In this document: positions 53,570-62,211 of the stretch, piece by piece
How the letters are laid out: every line of letters begins with the position of its first letter
How positions within the stretch are numbered: the stretch's first letter is position 1
From: DUPU01 sp050952465
Lineage (GTDB): Bacteria; Bacillota; Dehalobacteriia; Dehalobacteriales; Dehalobacteriaceae
Direction: 5' to 3'
Assembly (NCBI GenBank): GCA_050952465.1
Contig: JBMNKZ010000009.1
Coordinates: 239,064-303,063 of the forward strand
Length of the DNA: 64,000 nt
Made by a program: the position numbers and the translations under genes
Notes under the pieces: model-generated
The model's database searches: none
The model's input: the letters and a program-made list of their open reading frames with translations, nothing else
Told to the model about the DNA's origin: nothing

Positions 53570-53830
53570 ATGCCTAGCAGTAACAACAACAATGAGCCTG
53601 TAAGACGTGGCGCAGAATCAGCATTGAATAGGTTCAAAATGGAAGTTGCATCCGAAATCGGATTAGCAAACTACGATCAGATTGACAAGGGGAATTTAAC
53701 CTCCCGTCAGAACGGTTACGTGGGTGGAAACATGACCAAGAAAATGGTTGCTTTTGCTGAGCAAGCATTGCAATCAGGTCAAAGTGCCGCGATTGGAAAT
53801 TCGGCTATGACAGAGCGTCCGCAGTCTTAA
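53570..53830 (+). CDS. alpha/beta-type small acid-soluble spore protein (copy 1)
   Basis: 86 residues with AAAGGAGGTG upstream. It coats and protects spore DNA. Conserved features: RFKMEVASEIGLANYDQIDK containing the GPR cleavage region after the Glu, then GNLTSRQNGYVGGNMTKKMV and AFAEQAL. The N-terminal NNNNEPVRRGAESALNRF is shared with the second copy at 53891. gpr, whose product degrades such proteins at germination, is convergent just downstream. Confidence 0.95.
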   Translation: MPSSNNNNEPVRRGAESALNRFKMEVASEIGLANYDQIDKGNLTSRQNGYVGGNMTKKMVAFAEQALQSGQSAAIGNSAMTERPQS

Positions 53831-53890
53831 AAATGCTTAAAATAAGCTAAATGCTAGACGAAGCTAATCTCAACAAAAGGAGGAGATACT

Positions 53891-54172
53891 ATGCCTAGTA
53901 ATAACAACAATAACGAACCTGTAAGACGTGGAGCAGCTTCCGCATTAAATAGATTCAAGACTGAAGTAGCCGCTGAACTAGGGTTAGCTAATTACGCGGA
54001 TATTGATAAAGGAAACTTGACCTCTCGACAGAATGGTTATGTGGGTGGGAATATGACCAAGAAGATGGTTGCTTTTGCTGAACAAGCTTTACAGCAGGGC
54101 CAGATCCAGGCCATCAACAGTTCCGCTCAATTAGAGAGACCCCAGTCTGTATTTGGCGGTGGCACCCAGTAA
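53891..54172 (+). CDS. alpha/beta-type small acid-soluble spore protein (copy 2)
   Basis: 93 residues, tandem paralogue of the gene at 53570, with AGGAGGAG upstream. RFKTEVAAELGLANYADIDK carries the GPR site (KTE/VAAEL) and GNLTSRQNGYVGGNMTKK the DNA-binding signature. It differs mainly in the C-terminal tail, which ends RPQSVFGGGTQ. Probably expressed in the forespore; no sigma-G promoter could be assigned with confidence. Confidence 0.95.
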   Translation: MPSNNNNNEPVRRGAASALNRFKTEVAAELGLANYADIDKGNLTSRQNGYVGGNMTKKMVAFAEQALQQGQIQAINSSAQLERPQSVFGGGTQ

Positions 54173-54179
54173 GATAATA

Positions 54180-54212
54180 AGCAGGGCTCAGGCCCTGCTT
54201 AATTATTTTTTG
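54180..54212. terminator. terminator between spore-protein genes and gpr
   Basis: AAGCAGGGC-TCAG-GCCCTGCTT perfect stem, then AATTATTTTTTG; located between convergent genes. Confidence 0.85.
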
Positions 54213-54219
54213 AGATTTT

Positions 54220-55206
54220 TTATTGTAAATAGCGATGATAGTTTTCCCTATTAATGCCTGGGTGCACGGCCTGGGATATACCCGCCGCGATGGTTTTACC
54301 CACATTTAGAATTAAATCGTCAATTTCTTTCGGAGTAACTACCAAATTCCCTTCAAAGGGTTGAAACATAGCACCGGATAATTCATGGGACAGGTCGGGA
54401 TTAATTTTTTGGGCATAAGTAGCAGTCATAATATTACTGGACCAAAGTTCATTTAATTTGGCCAATGCCTCATTGACAATTACGGAGGCATGTACTACTG
54501 TAGGTACTCCAATAGCAATTACCGGCACTCCCATGGATTCCTGATTAATGCCAATCCGTTTATTACCTAAACCGGATCCCGGATTAATGCCGGTATCAGC
54601 AATTTGAATTGTGGTGCTGATGCGGGAAATATTGGCTGCGGCTAAAGCATCTACAGCAATGATTAGCTGCGGTTTGACTCTATCTACCACACCTCTTATA
54701 ATTTCAGCTGTTTCAATTCCGGTAGTTCCTAAAACGCCGGGGGCAAGAGCACAAACAGGCCTAAGTCCTTCACCGATTACTTCAGGAGCATATGTATATA
54801 AGTGACGGGTGGCCATGGTGGCATCAATCACATTTGGGCCTAAGGCATCAGGAGTGGCATTCCAGTTTCCTAAGCCAATGACAAGGATTAGCCCTTGAGG
54901 ATCAATTTTGATCAGGGAATCAATCTTTTTCCCCAAAAGTTCACTTAAATCATCCATAATTTCTTTACTTTCAAAACGAATCCGAGGTGCTTCAATGGTA
55001 ATGTAGGTTCCTATAGGTTTACCCATAATTGCTGATCCCTGCTCATTCAAAATGGTAACAGTTGTTACGTTGGCAAAATCAAAATTTTCTTTTTCTTCTT
55101 TCACTCCCGGCACTTCTTGTTTGGTAGCACCTCTTAGTAATTCATGGGCTTCTAAAGCTAAATCCAGGGATACTCCTAATTTCTTAAAGGTTTCAATGGT
55201 ACGCAT
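54220..55206 (-). CDS. gpr: germination protease GPR
   Basis: 328 residues on the minus strand, ATG 55206 with AAGGAG upstream. It initiates degradation of SASPs during germination. Recognised from the pro-region segment LGVSLDLALEAHELLRG, TVTILNEQGSAIMGKPIGTY, VIGLGNWNATPDALGP (family core), CALAPGVLGTTGIETAEI, and VDALAAANISRISTTIQIADTGINPGSG. Convergent with its two substrates' genes. Confidence 0.96.
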   Translation of the reverse strand: MRTIETFKKLGVSLDLALEAHELLRGATKQEVPGVKEEKENFDFANVTTVTILNEQGSAIMGKPIGTYITIEAPRIRFESKEIMDDLSELLGKKIDSLIKIDPQGLILVIGLGNWNATPDALGPNVIDATMATRHLYTYAPEVIGEGLRPVCALAPGVLGTTGIETAEIIRGVVDRVKPQLIIAVDALAAANISRISTTIQIADTGINPGSGLGNKRIGINQESMGVPVIAIGVPTVVHASVIVNEALAKLNELWSSNIMTATYAQKINPDLSHELSGAMFQPFEGNLVVTPKEIDDLILNVGKTIAAGISQAVHPGINRENYHRYLQ

Positions 55207-55356
55207 AATCTAATTCTCCTTTTTGTTTTTGCTTTTTTGTTTATTTTTAGCATAACTTAATTAGGAAAAATTATACTTTGGATTTCCGGCAGGAAAATTA
55301 TTCTTGGGGGAGAATAAGATTAACTATAAAATAGGAATTCCGGTGGGGGGATCAGG

Positions 55357-55524
55357 ATGCAGGTTAAATGTTCTTTATGCGGTAAAATTGATGAAATCAC
55401 TAAGATTCACAAAGATTATGCTAAACTAGCCAAGAATAAATCAGCTCCCTATTTTTGTGAATATTGCACATTTCGGGTAAAAACTCAGGCCAAAGAAGCT
55501 CAGTTTCCCCCGAAACCAATTTAA
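55357..55524 (+). CDS. DUF2197 (YlaI-like) small zinc-ribbon protein
   Basis: 55 residues from ATG 55357 with GGTGGGGGG upstream. Two CxxC pairs (VKCSLCGKIDEI and FCEYCTFRV) flank a basic helix, the layout of Bacillus YlaI/DUF2197. Probably binds zinc; function unknown. It is divergent from gpr and followed by its own terminator. Confidence 0.75.
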   Translation: MQVKCSLCGKIDEITKIHKDYAKLAKNKSAPYFCEYCTFRVKTQAKEAQFPPKPI

Positions 55525-55583
55525 TAGTGTAGGATGTTTAATGCGTGGGGTTGTAAAAACATTCCACGTGAATTTTTATTTTT

Positions 55584-55622
55584 GGCGTGAGAGAGTACGA
55601 TAACTCTTTCACGCCTTTTTTG
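55584..55622 (+). terminator. terminator after the DUF2197 gene
   Basis: GGCGTGAGAGAGT-ACGAT-AACTCTTTCACGCC stem (one G-T pair) with T6 tail. Confidence 0.85.
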
Positions 55623-55764
55623 GTATAGACTATTTTCCCTTGTGAAATATTATAACAAGGCGAAGCGATGTCCTCACAAACGAAATTTTTCCATTGTTAC
55701 GTTATAAAAGTATAAAGAACGGGACAAGTGATTTTTAACGTCCTTCTGGCACTAAGGAGGTACT

Positions 55765-57000
55765 GTGTTTAAACTTTTAAAAAATGCTCATTGTTTTACC
55801 CCCCAAGATATTGGCATTAAGGATATTTTAGTAATTTTTCATAAAATCTGTTTGATTGAAGATGATATATGTAGTACCGATATCAAGAATTTCTTCCGCA
55901 AACAGAAGGGAGAAGTAATTGATTGCTCTGGTTTAATTGCCGTGCCGGGATTTATTGATCAGCATGTGCATATTGTTGGAGGCGGTGGCGAGCATGGGCC
56001 TTTAAGCCGGACACCGGAAATTAACCTCAGCGACATCACTATGGCCGGAGTAACCACAGTAGTTGGGGTTTTGGGTTTTGATAGTGTGACCCGAAGTATT
56101 TCAGGGCTTTTGGCGAAAGCCCGCGCCCTGGAAAACGAGGGCATTTCTACCTGCATTTATACCGGAAGTTATGGTATTCCTCCGGCTACTCTAACCGGTA
56201 AGGTGCTGACGGATATTGCCCTTATTGACAAGGTTGTCGGTGTGGGGGAAATTGCTATTTCCGATCATCGCTCATCCCATCCTTCATTAGCTACCCTCAG
56301 GGAAATTGCTGTGGAAGCAAGAACCGGGGGCATGCTGGGGGGGAAGGCGGGAATAGTGCATATTCATGTAGGTGATGGAAAGGAAGGTCTAAATCCTGTT
56401 TTTCAGCTTTTGGAAGAATCAGATTTTCCGGTGGAAATGTTTGTGCCTACCCATATCAATCGGAATCCGGAGCTATTTGGACAAGGGATTAGATTCTTAA
56501 GGGCGGGGGGAAATATTGATTTAACAGCAGGAGAAAAAAAGGGTTTGAGCGTGCCCCATGCTCTTGAGCGTATCAGGAGCGAGGGATTCTCCCTGGATCA
56601 TGTTACCATTACTTCAGACGGAAATGGTAGCATTGGAGGGGAGACAAAAACAGAAACAAATGGACAAAGTAATAATCAAAATTATAGTCAAGTTAATACG
56701 GGAAGTAAGCATAGGGAGCCTGGAAAACCGGGTATTCAAAAGATGGAGGATTTGTTAAAGGATTTTCGAAAGGCAGCTTTGGAACAAAAAATACCTTTGA
56801 CAGATTTACTGAAAACCATTACCACTAACCCGGCTCGGATTTTAAAAATGTTCCCAAAGAAAGGAACCTTGGCCCCAGGGAGTGATGCGGATATTTTAAT
56901 ACTTAGGCCCCATGATCTAAAGGTAGAGATGCTTCTTTCCCAGGGAGACATCTTAATCAAAGAAGAAAAACCAGTGAAAAAAGGGACTTATGAAAATTGA
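55765..57000 (+). CDS. iadA: beta-aspartyl (isoaspartyl) dipeptidase
   Basis: 411 residues from GTG 55765, AAGGAGG upstream. It cleaves beta-aspartyl dipeptides, here likely the beta-Asp-Arg released from cyanophycin. Amidohydrolase features: FIDQHVHIVGGGGEHGPLSR (HxH metal pair), GEIAISDHRSSHP, HIHVGDG, VPTHINRNPELF and ITSDGNGS with the catalytic Asp. After that comes a polar stretch (residues about 293-325) rich in N, Q, S, T and K where E. coli IadA has a short loop. First of three cyanophycin genes. Confidence 0.93.
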   Translation: MFKLLKNAHCFTPQDIGIKDILVIFHKICLIEDDICSTDIKNFFRKQKGEVIDCSGLIAVPGFIDQHVHIVGGGGEHGPLSRTPEINLSDITMAGVTTVVGVLGFDSVTRSISGLLAKARALENEGISTCIYTGSYGIPPATLTGKVLTDIALIDKVVGVGEIAISDHRSSHPSLATLREIAVEARTGGMLGGKAGIVHIHVGDGKEGLNPVFQLLEESDFPVEMFVPTHINRNPELFGQGIRFLRAGGNIDLTAGEKKGLSVPHALERIRSEGFSLDHVTITSDGNGSIGGETKTETNGQSNNQNYSQVNTGSKHREPGKPGIQKMEDLLKDFRKAALEQKIPLTDLLKTITTNPARILKMFPKKGTLAPGSDADILILRPHDLKVEMLLSQGDILIKEEKPVKKGTYEN

Positions 57001-57083
57001 AATCAATGAATGTAGGGTTTATGAAACGCCGATAAAAGACGGTGATCATAAGGACGAAAACTACAAAAAGCGTGAAGGATGAT

Positions 57084-57917
57084 ATGAATGTGAATAATAT
57101 GAAACCAGACAAGAATGAGCAGAAAGGAAACTTGGTTATAATAGGAGGGGCCGAGGACAAAAAAGGGGAAAGCAAAATCCTGGAGGAGGTTGTGGAAATT
57201 TCCGGAGGCAGTAAGGCCAACTTGGTGGTGGTAACCACTGCCACAGAGCAGCCGGAAGCAGCCGGACGGGAATATAAAAAAGTTTTTTCCCGTTTGGGAG
57301 TTAAGGAAACTTATACCTTAGACATTAACTGCCGGGATGAGGCTAATAGTGAAGAAAACGCCAAAAAGATTATGAATGCCACAGGTATCTTCTTTACCGG
57401 AGGGGATCAATTAAGAATTACCAGTATTCTAGCCGGAACAAAAGTATATGAGGCTTTTCAAGAATCTTTCAGAAAAGGAACAGTTATTGTGGGGACCAGT
57501 GCCGGTGCCTCGGTAATGAGCAATACCATGATTGTGGAGGGCAATAATAACGATGCCGCCCGAAAATGCACCCTAAAAATGGCTCCTGGCCTGAATTTCT
57601 TGGACGGGGTGATTATTGACCAACATTTTGACCAAAGAGGAAGATTTGGCCGCTTGCTATGTGGGGTAGCGGAAAACCCCGGGATTTTGGGGATTGGCAT
57701 CGATGAGGATACGGCGATTAGAGTGTATCCGGATGACCATTTTAAGGTAGTGGGGAATAACGCCGTTACTATTATTGATGGGAAGTCTATCCTAAGCTCC
57801 AATGTCTCAGAATTAAATCCCGACGAAATTCTAGCCATCACCAATGTCACTGTTCATGTTTTGTCCCAGGGCTATGGTTTTGACTTAAAGGTGCGGGAAG
57901 TACTGAGACTTCATTAA
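57084..57917 (+). CDS. cphB: cyanophycinase
   Basis: 277 residues from ATG 57084 (GAAGGATGAT upstream; an in-frame ATG at 57042 is less likely). Serine exopeptidase of family S51 cutting cyanophycin to beta-Asp-Arg. Motifs: GNLVIIGGAEDK, GIFFTGGDQLRIT, IVGTSAGASVMS (nucleophile Ser) and VIIDQHFDQRGRFGRLL. Followed by the synthetase gene, so synthesis and breakdown are encoded together. Confidence 0.95.
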   Translation: MNVNNMKPDKNEQKGNLVIIGGAEDKKGESKILEEVVEISGGSKANLVVVTTATEQPEAAGREYKKVFSRLGVKETYTLDINCRDEANSEENAKKIMNATGIFFTGGDQLRITSILAGTKVYEAFQESFRKGTVIVGTSAGASVMSNTMIVEGNNNDAARKCTLKMAPGLNFLDGVIIDQHFDQRGRFGRLLCGVAENPGILGIGIDEDTAIRVYPDDHFKVVGNNAVTIIDGKSILSSNVSELNPDEILAITNVTVHVLSQGYGFDLKVREVLRLH

Positions 57918-57968
57918 AAACTTGTCAGTTTGGAAAAGCTTTTTCTAATAACTTTAGGAGGCCTTAAG

Positions 57969-60665
57969 TTGAATATTAAAGAACTGAATGTTTATCGGGG
58001 ACGGAATCTCTACTGTCATAAGCCGGTAATTAGACTTATAGTTGATGCCCAGGAATTAGGTGAAATTTCTACAGACAAAATTCCCGGATTTAATGAAAAG
58101 TTACTTAAACACTTTCCTGGTTTACAGAAACACTATTGCTCCCTAGGTTATGAAGGAGGTTTTGTTACCCGGCTTCAGGAAGGAACATATCTTTGTCATG
58201 TGACGGAACATTTAATTTTGGAATTGCAATGTCTGGCCGGGGATGATGTCTATTACGGGAAAACTCGGCTAGTAGAGAAACCCTCTGTATATGCCATTAT
58301 ATATGAATTTATTAATGAACAGGTAGGTATAGCCTGCGGCCGCGCAGCGTTGCAAATTATCTCTCGTCTCGCTCGGGGGGAAACTGTGAAGGTTTTGCCA
58401 CTAGTGGAGCGGATTAAGAAATTGGCCCGGGATATTTCCCTCGGCCCTAGTACTAAGGCAATTTTCGATGCAGCTAAAAGAAGGGGCCTGCCTGTGAAAA
58501 GACTTGGAACCGAAAGTCTCCTCCAAATAAGCTATGGTAAGCATCTTAGGCTGATTGAAGCATCCCTCCCCGATGGCACCAGCTGTGTGGCCGCGGATAT
58601 AGCCAAAAACAAAGATTTAACTAAAAAATTATTAATGGATTTAGGTATTCCCGTACCGGAAGGGAATCTGGTCTATAGTGAGGATGAGGCTGTTGAAGAA
58701 GCTAACGCCTTAGGCTATCCGGTGGTGGTAAAACCTTTTAATGGTAATCAGGGCCGGGGAGTAAGTACCAATATTAATAATGATACCGAGTTAAGGATGG
58801 CTTATCGTGTTGCATTCAGGGAAAGCAGTGTAGTCATGGTGGAACGTTTTATTCGTGGTGTAGACTTTCGGGTGCTGGTGGTGGGGAATAAGGTTTCAGC
58901 TGTGGCGGAAAGAAGGCCTCCATTTATCGTAGGGGACGGGGTTCATTCCATAGAAGAACTGGTGGCCAAAGAAAATGAAAATAGTAGCAGGGGCGATGGT
59001 CACGAAAAACCTTTGACCAAAATCCGCCTGGATGAGGTAGCAAAACAGCTTTTGAAGCGCCGGGGTCTTTCGGAAAAGGATATTCCTCAAAAAAATGAAA
59101 CAATTTACCTACGAGAAAACGGCAACTTAAGTACCGGCGGCACAGCTCGAGATTGTACTGATGAAATTCACCCCCTAAATGCTGAAATTGCCGTCAAGGC
59201 TGCAAAGGCTATAGGGCTGGAGGTGGCTGGGGTTGATTTTGTGACTCCAGATATCACCAAACCTTTAGGCCAGGTAAACGGTGCTATAGTAGAAGTAAAT
59301 GCCGCTCCGGGGCTCAGGATGCACCTTTATCCTTCCATGGGGAAATCCCATGATGTTGGTGAGGATATTATCAATTTCTTATATCCTCCCGGTAAAGAAG
59401 CGGTAATTCCCATAGTTTCTGTAACCGGGACTAACGGAAAAACTACAACAACTCGTTTAATTAAACATGTTTTGGCTCTAACTGGAAAAACCGTGGGCAT
59501 GACCTGTACCTCCGGAACCTTCATTGGGGAAAAATGCATTTCTTCCGGAGATAATACCGGGCCGGCCAGTGCCCAACTGGTGCTTTCTCACCAGGAGGTG
59601 GAGGCAGCGGTTTTGGAAACCGCCCGAGGTGGCATTGTCCGAAAAGGCTTAGGCTATGATCTGGCCGATGTGGGTGTGATTATCAATATCAGCGATGACC
59701 ACCGAGGCCAGGACGGCGTTGATACCCTGGAGGAATTAGCGTTTGTTAAATCCCTGGTGGTTGAAGCCATCAAGCCGGAGGGTTACGCTGTTTTAAACGC
59801 CGATGACCCCATGACTCCTTTCTTTCTTGAGCGTATTCGAGGAAAAGTAATCTATTTTTCCCAAAATGCCCGAAATCCCATGGTGGAAAACCACGTGAGA
59901 AACGGCGGGCGGGCGGTAACTGTGGATAATTTGGTGATGTTCATTCATGAGAATGGGAAGAAATACCCCATAATTAATATTAAGGAAATCCCCATCACCT
60001 TTGATGGGATGGCCCGGTGTAATGTGGAAAACTCTCTAGCCGCAGTGGCAGCTTTACGGGGATTAAATGTGCCGGAAAATATCATTGCCATGGGACTAAT
60101 GTCTTTTCGGCCTGATGTGGAAACCAATCCGGGACGGTTTAATATTTTCGATCTGGGCGATTGCCGGGTGATGCTGGATTACGGTCACAATATCAGCGGA
60201 TACCTTTCTGTCTTTGAATTAATCGAAGGTTTAGGGGCAAAAAGGTTGGTTGGAATAATTGGTATGCCTGGAGACAGGTTGGATGAAAACATTAAGGAAA
60301 CGGGGAGAATTTCTGCCCCGGTTTTTGATCAGATTTATATCAAGGAAGATGCGGATTTAAGAAACAGAAGGCCGGGAGAAGTGGCGGAACTAATGTATCA
60401 GGGTGTCCTGGAAGGAGGAGGCCGGCCGGAGAAAATTGAGATTATTTTATCCGAGCCCGAGGCCCTGGAGACAGCTGTAAAGAATGCTCTGCCTGGTGAT
60501 TTGATTGTCATGTTTTATGAAAGCTTTGATATATTATTCCGTTTAGTGCAGAAGCTGATCAAGGTTCGGTCATCAGAGGAGGCATCTTTGGCAAATTTAG
60601 CCGCCATGGAAAACCAGGACAAAAACCTTTTGGAACGGTCACGGATCGTTCCCTACAGCCAATAA
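57969..60665 (+). CDS. cphA: cyanophycin synthetase
   Basis: 898 residues from TTG 57969, with TAGGAGG upstream; an in-frame ATG/GTG region 39 bases earlier is less likely. It polymerises Asp and Arg without ribosomes. Order: an N-terminal CphA-specific domain, an ATP-grasp domain that adds Arg (LGYPVVVKPFNGNQGRGVS, AIVEVNAAPGLRMHL) and a Mur-ligase domain that adds Asp (VTGTNGKTTTTRLIKHVL, LETARGGIVRKGLGYD, DYGHNISGY). Length and order fit CphA1. A terminator follows. Confidence 0.96.
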   Translation: MNIKELNVYRGRNLYCHKPVIRLIVDAQELGEISTDKIPGFNEKLLKHFPGLQKHYCSLGYEGGFVTRLQEGTYLCHVTEHLILELQCLAGDDVYYGKTRLVEKPSVYAIIYEFINEQVGIACGRAALQIISRLARGETVKVLPLVERIKKLARDISLGPSTKAIFDAAKRRGLPVKRLGTESLLQISYGKHLRLIEASLPDGTSCVAADIAKNKDLTKKLLMDLGIPVPEGNLVYSEDEAVEEANALGYPVVVKPFNGNQGRGVSTNINNDTELRMAYRVAFRESSVVMVERFIRGVDFRVLVVGNKVSAVAERRPPFIVGDGVHSIEELVAKENENSSRGDGHEKPLTKIRLDEVAKQLLKRRGLSEKDIPQKNETIYLRENGNLSTGGTARDCTDEIHPLNAEIAVKAAKAIGLEVAGVDFVTPDITKPLGQVNGAIVEVNAAPGLRMHLYPSMGKSHDVGEDIINFLYPPGKEAVIPIVSVTGTNGKTTTTRLIKHVLALTGKTVGMTCTSGTFIGEKCISSGDNTGPASAQLVLSHQEVEAAVLETARGGIVRKGLGYDLADVGVIINISDDHRGQDGVDTLEELAFVKSLVVEAIKPEGYAVLNADDPMTPFFLERIRGKVIYFSQNARNPMVENHVRNGGRAVTVDNLVMFIHENGKKYPIINIKEIPITFDGMARCNVENSLAAVAALRGLNVPENIIAMGLMSFRPDVETNPGRFNIFDLGDCRVMLDYGHNISGYLSVFELIEGLGAKRLVGIIGMPGDRLDENIKETGRISAPVFDQIYIKEDADLRNRRPGEVAELMYQGVLEGGGRPEKIEIILSEPEALETAVKNALPGDLIVMFYESFDILFRLVQKLIKVRSSEEASLANLAAMENQDKNLLERSRIVPYSQ

Positions 60666-60725
60666 TGAGCCAATACCTTGTTGCGGTTACTTGTTAAAAT
60701 CTCCTTGTTAAACAAAACATTTATG

Positions 60726-60782
60726 TTTGGACGGTTGCTCTTGATTTTAGAAGTTAAGAATAACCGTCTAAATTTTTTTAAA
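60726..60782 (+). terminator. terminator after cphA
   Basis: GGACGGTT / AACCGTCT arms about 32 bases apart, then AAATTTTTTT. The long loop lowers confidence. Confidence 0.55.
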
Positions 60783-60899
60783 GAAAGTATATTTTTCTCT
60801 CGACATTTTGTGTCAAATCATGGAGGACAAACATAACATGTACTGTAGCCACCATATTGATTAAATGGTGGTGCAACAAAAACGAGAGGGGATCAAATA

Positions 60900-61010
60900 A
60901 TGGGCAATTGTAACCACAACAATGGCATATTTGAGGACATTGTTGATTTAATCATTATCTTAATTGTCCTTGAATTTTTATGTGGTGTCATTAACAACGA
61001 CCATTGCTAA
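60900..61010 (+). CDS. tiny membrane peptide (copy 1), YjcZ-like
   Basis: 36 residues: MGNCNHNNGIFEDIVDL followed by a hydrophobic helix (IIILIVLEFLCGVI) and a short NNDHC tail. A GAGAGGGGATC ribosome site precedes it. It shares the core D-DIxDLIIxLIVLEFLC and a terminal HC or RC with the gene at 61089. Small single-helix peptides of this kind occur in spore coats of clostridia (YjcZ/YrvL-like), which suggests a sporulation role; that is inference. Confidence 0.6.
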   Translation: MGNCNHNNGIFEDIVDLIIILIVLEFLCGVINNDHC

Positions 61011-61088
61011 AAGGTAGATGGATCGGACAGTTTACTTCACTTATGTGAGACCAAAACTTAAAAAAGCAGGTCGAAAGGGGGCAGTTTC

Positions 61089-61223
61089 ATGGGCGTTTTA
61101 GGCGGATTACTGGGAAATTGTAATGGTAACTTTGATGATATCATAGACCTCATCATTGTGCTGATTGTGCTTGAGTTTTTGTGCAACTGTGTATTAGGCA
61201 AAAACAATAATCATCGTTGCTAA
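61089..61223 (+). CDS. tiny membrane peptide (copy 2), YjcZ-like
   Basis: 44 residues: MGVLGGLLGNCNGNFDD, a hydrophobic helix (IIDLIIVLIVLEFLC) and the tail NCVLGKNNNHRC. GAAAGGGGG precedes the ATG. It is a paralogue of the 36-residue peptide 79 bases upstream, with an added Gly-rich N-terminus. Conservation of the pair at the protein level argues that both are real genes. Followed by a terminator. Confidence 0.6.
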   Translation: MGVLGGLLGNCNGNFDDIIDLIIVLIVLEFLCNCVLGKNNNHRC

Positions 61224-61250
61224 ATAAGATTACTTAATATCTCCGCTAGG

Positions 61251-61285
61251 GCTGTAACGGAATTTTTCGTTACAGCTTCTTTGTT
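61251..61285 (+). terminator. terminator after the tiny membrane peptides
   Basis: GCTGTAACG-GAATTTTT-CGTTACAGC perfect stem followed by TTCTTTGTTTT. Confidence 0.8.
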
Positions 61286-61320
61286 TTAAAAAGGTGATAG
61301 AGAGTGAAGTGGGAGGCTTG

Positions 61321-61470
61321 TTACGAAGTGAAAGGGGGAGCTATTAATAGTTTTTTTTTAATAAATTTAAGGATATCAGTATATTTTTCATCACATTCGT
61401 CCAGAATATATATCGGAAACCACTCAAAGAAGAGCTGCAGGTTATTGGAAATCCAATAACCCTCCCCCAT
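61321..61470 (-). CDS. possible small protein, unknown
   Basis: A 49-residue frame starting at ATG 61470 on the minus strand, with GGAGGAAGAG upstream; the frame also extends back to a GTG at 61518. The sequence (GEGYWISNNLQLFFEWFPIY, then ILDECDEKYTDILKFIKKKL) is aromatic and acidic with amphipathic helices. No family recognised. It could be spurious; the strand-appropriate ribosome site is the main support. Confidence 0.3.
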   Translation of the reverse strand: MGEGYWISNNLQLFFEWFPIYILDECDEKYTDILKFIKKKLLIAPPFTS

Positions 61471-61521
61471 GAGCTCTTCCTCCGGTTTCTCCTCTCCCAG
61501 GTTGCGAAAAGCAACCACTAT

Positions 61522-61557
61522 CCGCAGGGTCGAAAAGACCTCTGCGGAATTTTTTAT
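61522..61557. terminator. hairpin between the small minus-strand frame and rsmD
   Basis: CCGCAG-GGTC-GAAAA-GACC-TCTGCGG with AATTTTTTATTT on the plus side. Confidence 0.6.
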
Positions 61558-61657
61558 TTATCTTGTCGAAGTTAAATATATTAAGTAACTTTATGGAAAG
61601 ATATCGTGATTTTGCTAACAATATGTTATAATTTGATGGTAAAGGAGTGAAAATTGT

Positions 61658-62200
61658 TTGCGTGTAATTTCCGGACAAGCCAAGGGTCGATTATTGACGG
61701 CTCCCAGGGGTTTTATCACCAGACCTACCTCGGATCGGGTGAAAGAAGCTATATTTAATGTTCTAGCCCCTAAGATTATGGGTAGTCACGTCCTCGATGC
61801 TTTTGCCGGCTCGGGGGCCTTAGGAATTGAGGCCTTAAGCCGGGGCGCGGAGCATGTCGTTTTCATTGAAAAACGTAGAGAAGCCTGGCTCACAGTGAAA
61901 AAAAACTTAGCCTTAACGGGTTTTGATGGGCGGGCTGAGGTTTTCATGGGGGATTTTGCCTCGGTTTTATCTTGCTTGGAGGAAAGGTTTGATTTGATTT
62001 TTCTGGATCCCCCGTATAATGAGGGGTTGATTCAAAAGGCTGTTTCCTTGATTATTGACTCCGGTTTATTAAAGTCTGAGGGTGTGATCATCATTGAAAC
62101 CGCCTCAAAATTTCAAGAACTACCGACCAAAGAAGAAATCACTTTAAAAAAAGAATCTGTTTACGGGGACACCGCAGTTTTATATTATCAATACCGTTAG
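61658..62200 (+). CDS. rsmD: 16S rRNA (guanine-966-N2)-methyltransferase
   Basis: 180 residues from TTG 61658, AAAGGAGTG upstream; TATAAT at 61625-61630 is a likely -10 element. SAM-binding VLDAFAGSGALGIEALSRGA and catalytic FLDPPYNEG are diagnostic, with the N-terminal RVISGQAKGRLL. In most Firmicutes coaD follows rsmD; here the next gene is a coiled-coil protein and coaD is absent. Confidence 0.95.
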   Translation: MRVISGQAKGRLLTAPRGFITRPTSDRVKEAIFNVLAPKIMGSHVLDAFAGSGALGIEALSRGAEHVVFIEKRREAWLTVKKNLALTGFDGRAEVFMGDFASVLSCLEERFDLIFLDPPYNEGLIQKAVSLIIDSGLLKSEGVIIIETASKFQELPTKEEITLKKESVYGDTAVLYYQYR

Positions 62201-62211
62201 GAGGGTTTTTC

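Noticed and set aside
53570..54172. Tandem similar stretches that could be read as a DNA repeat element
   Set aside because: They are two paralogous SASP coding sequences with separate ribosome sites; similarity is explained by gene duplication.
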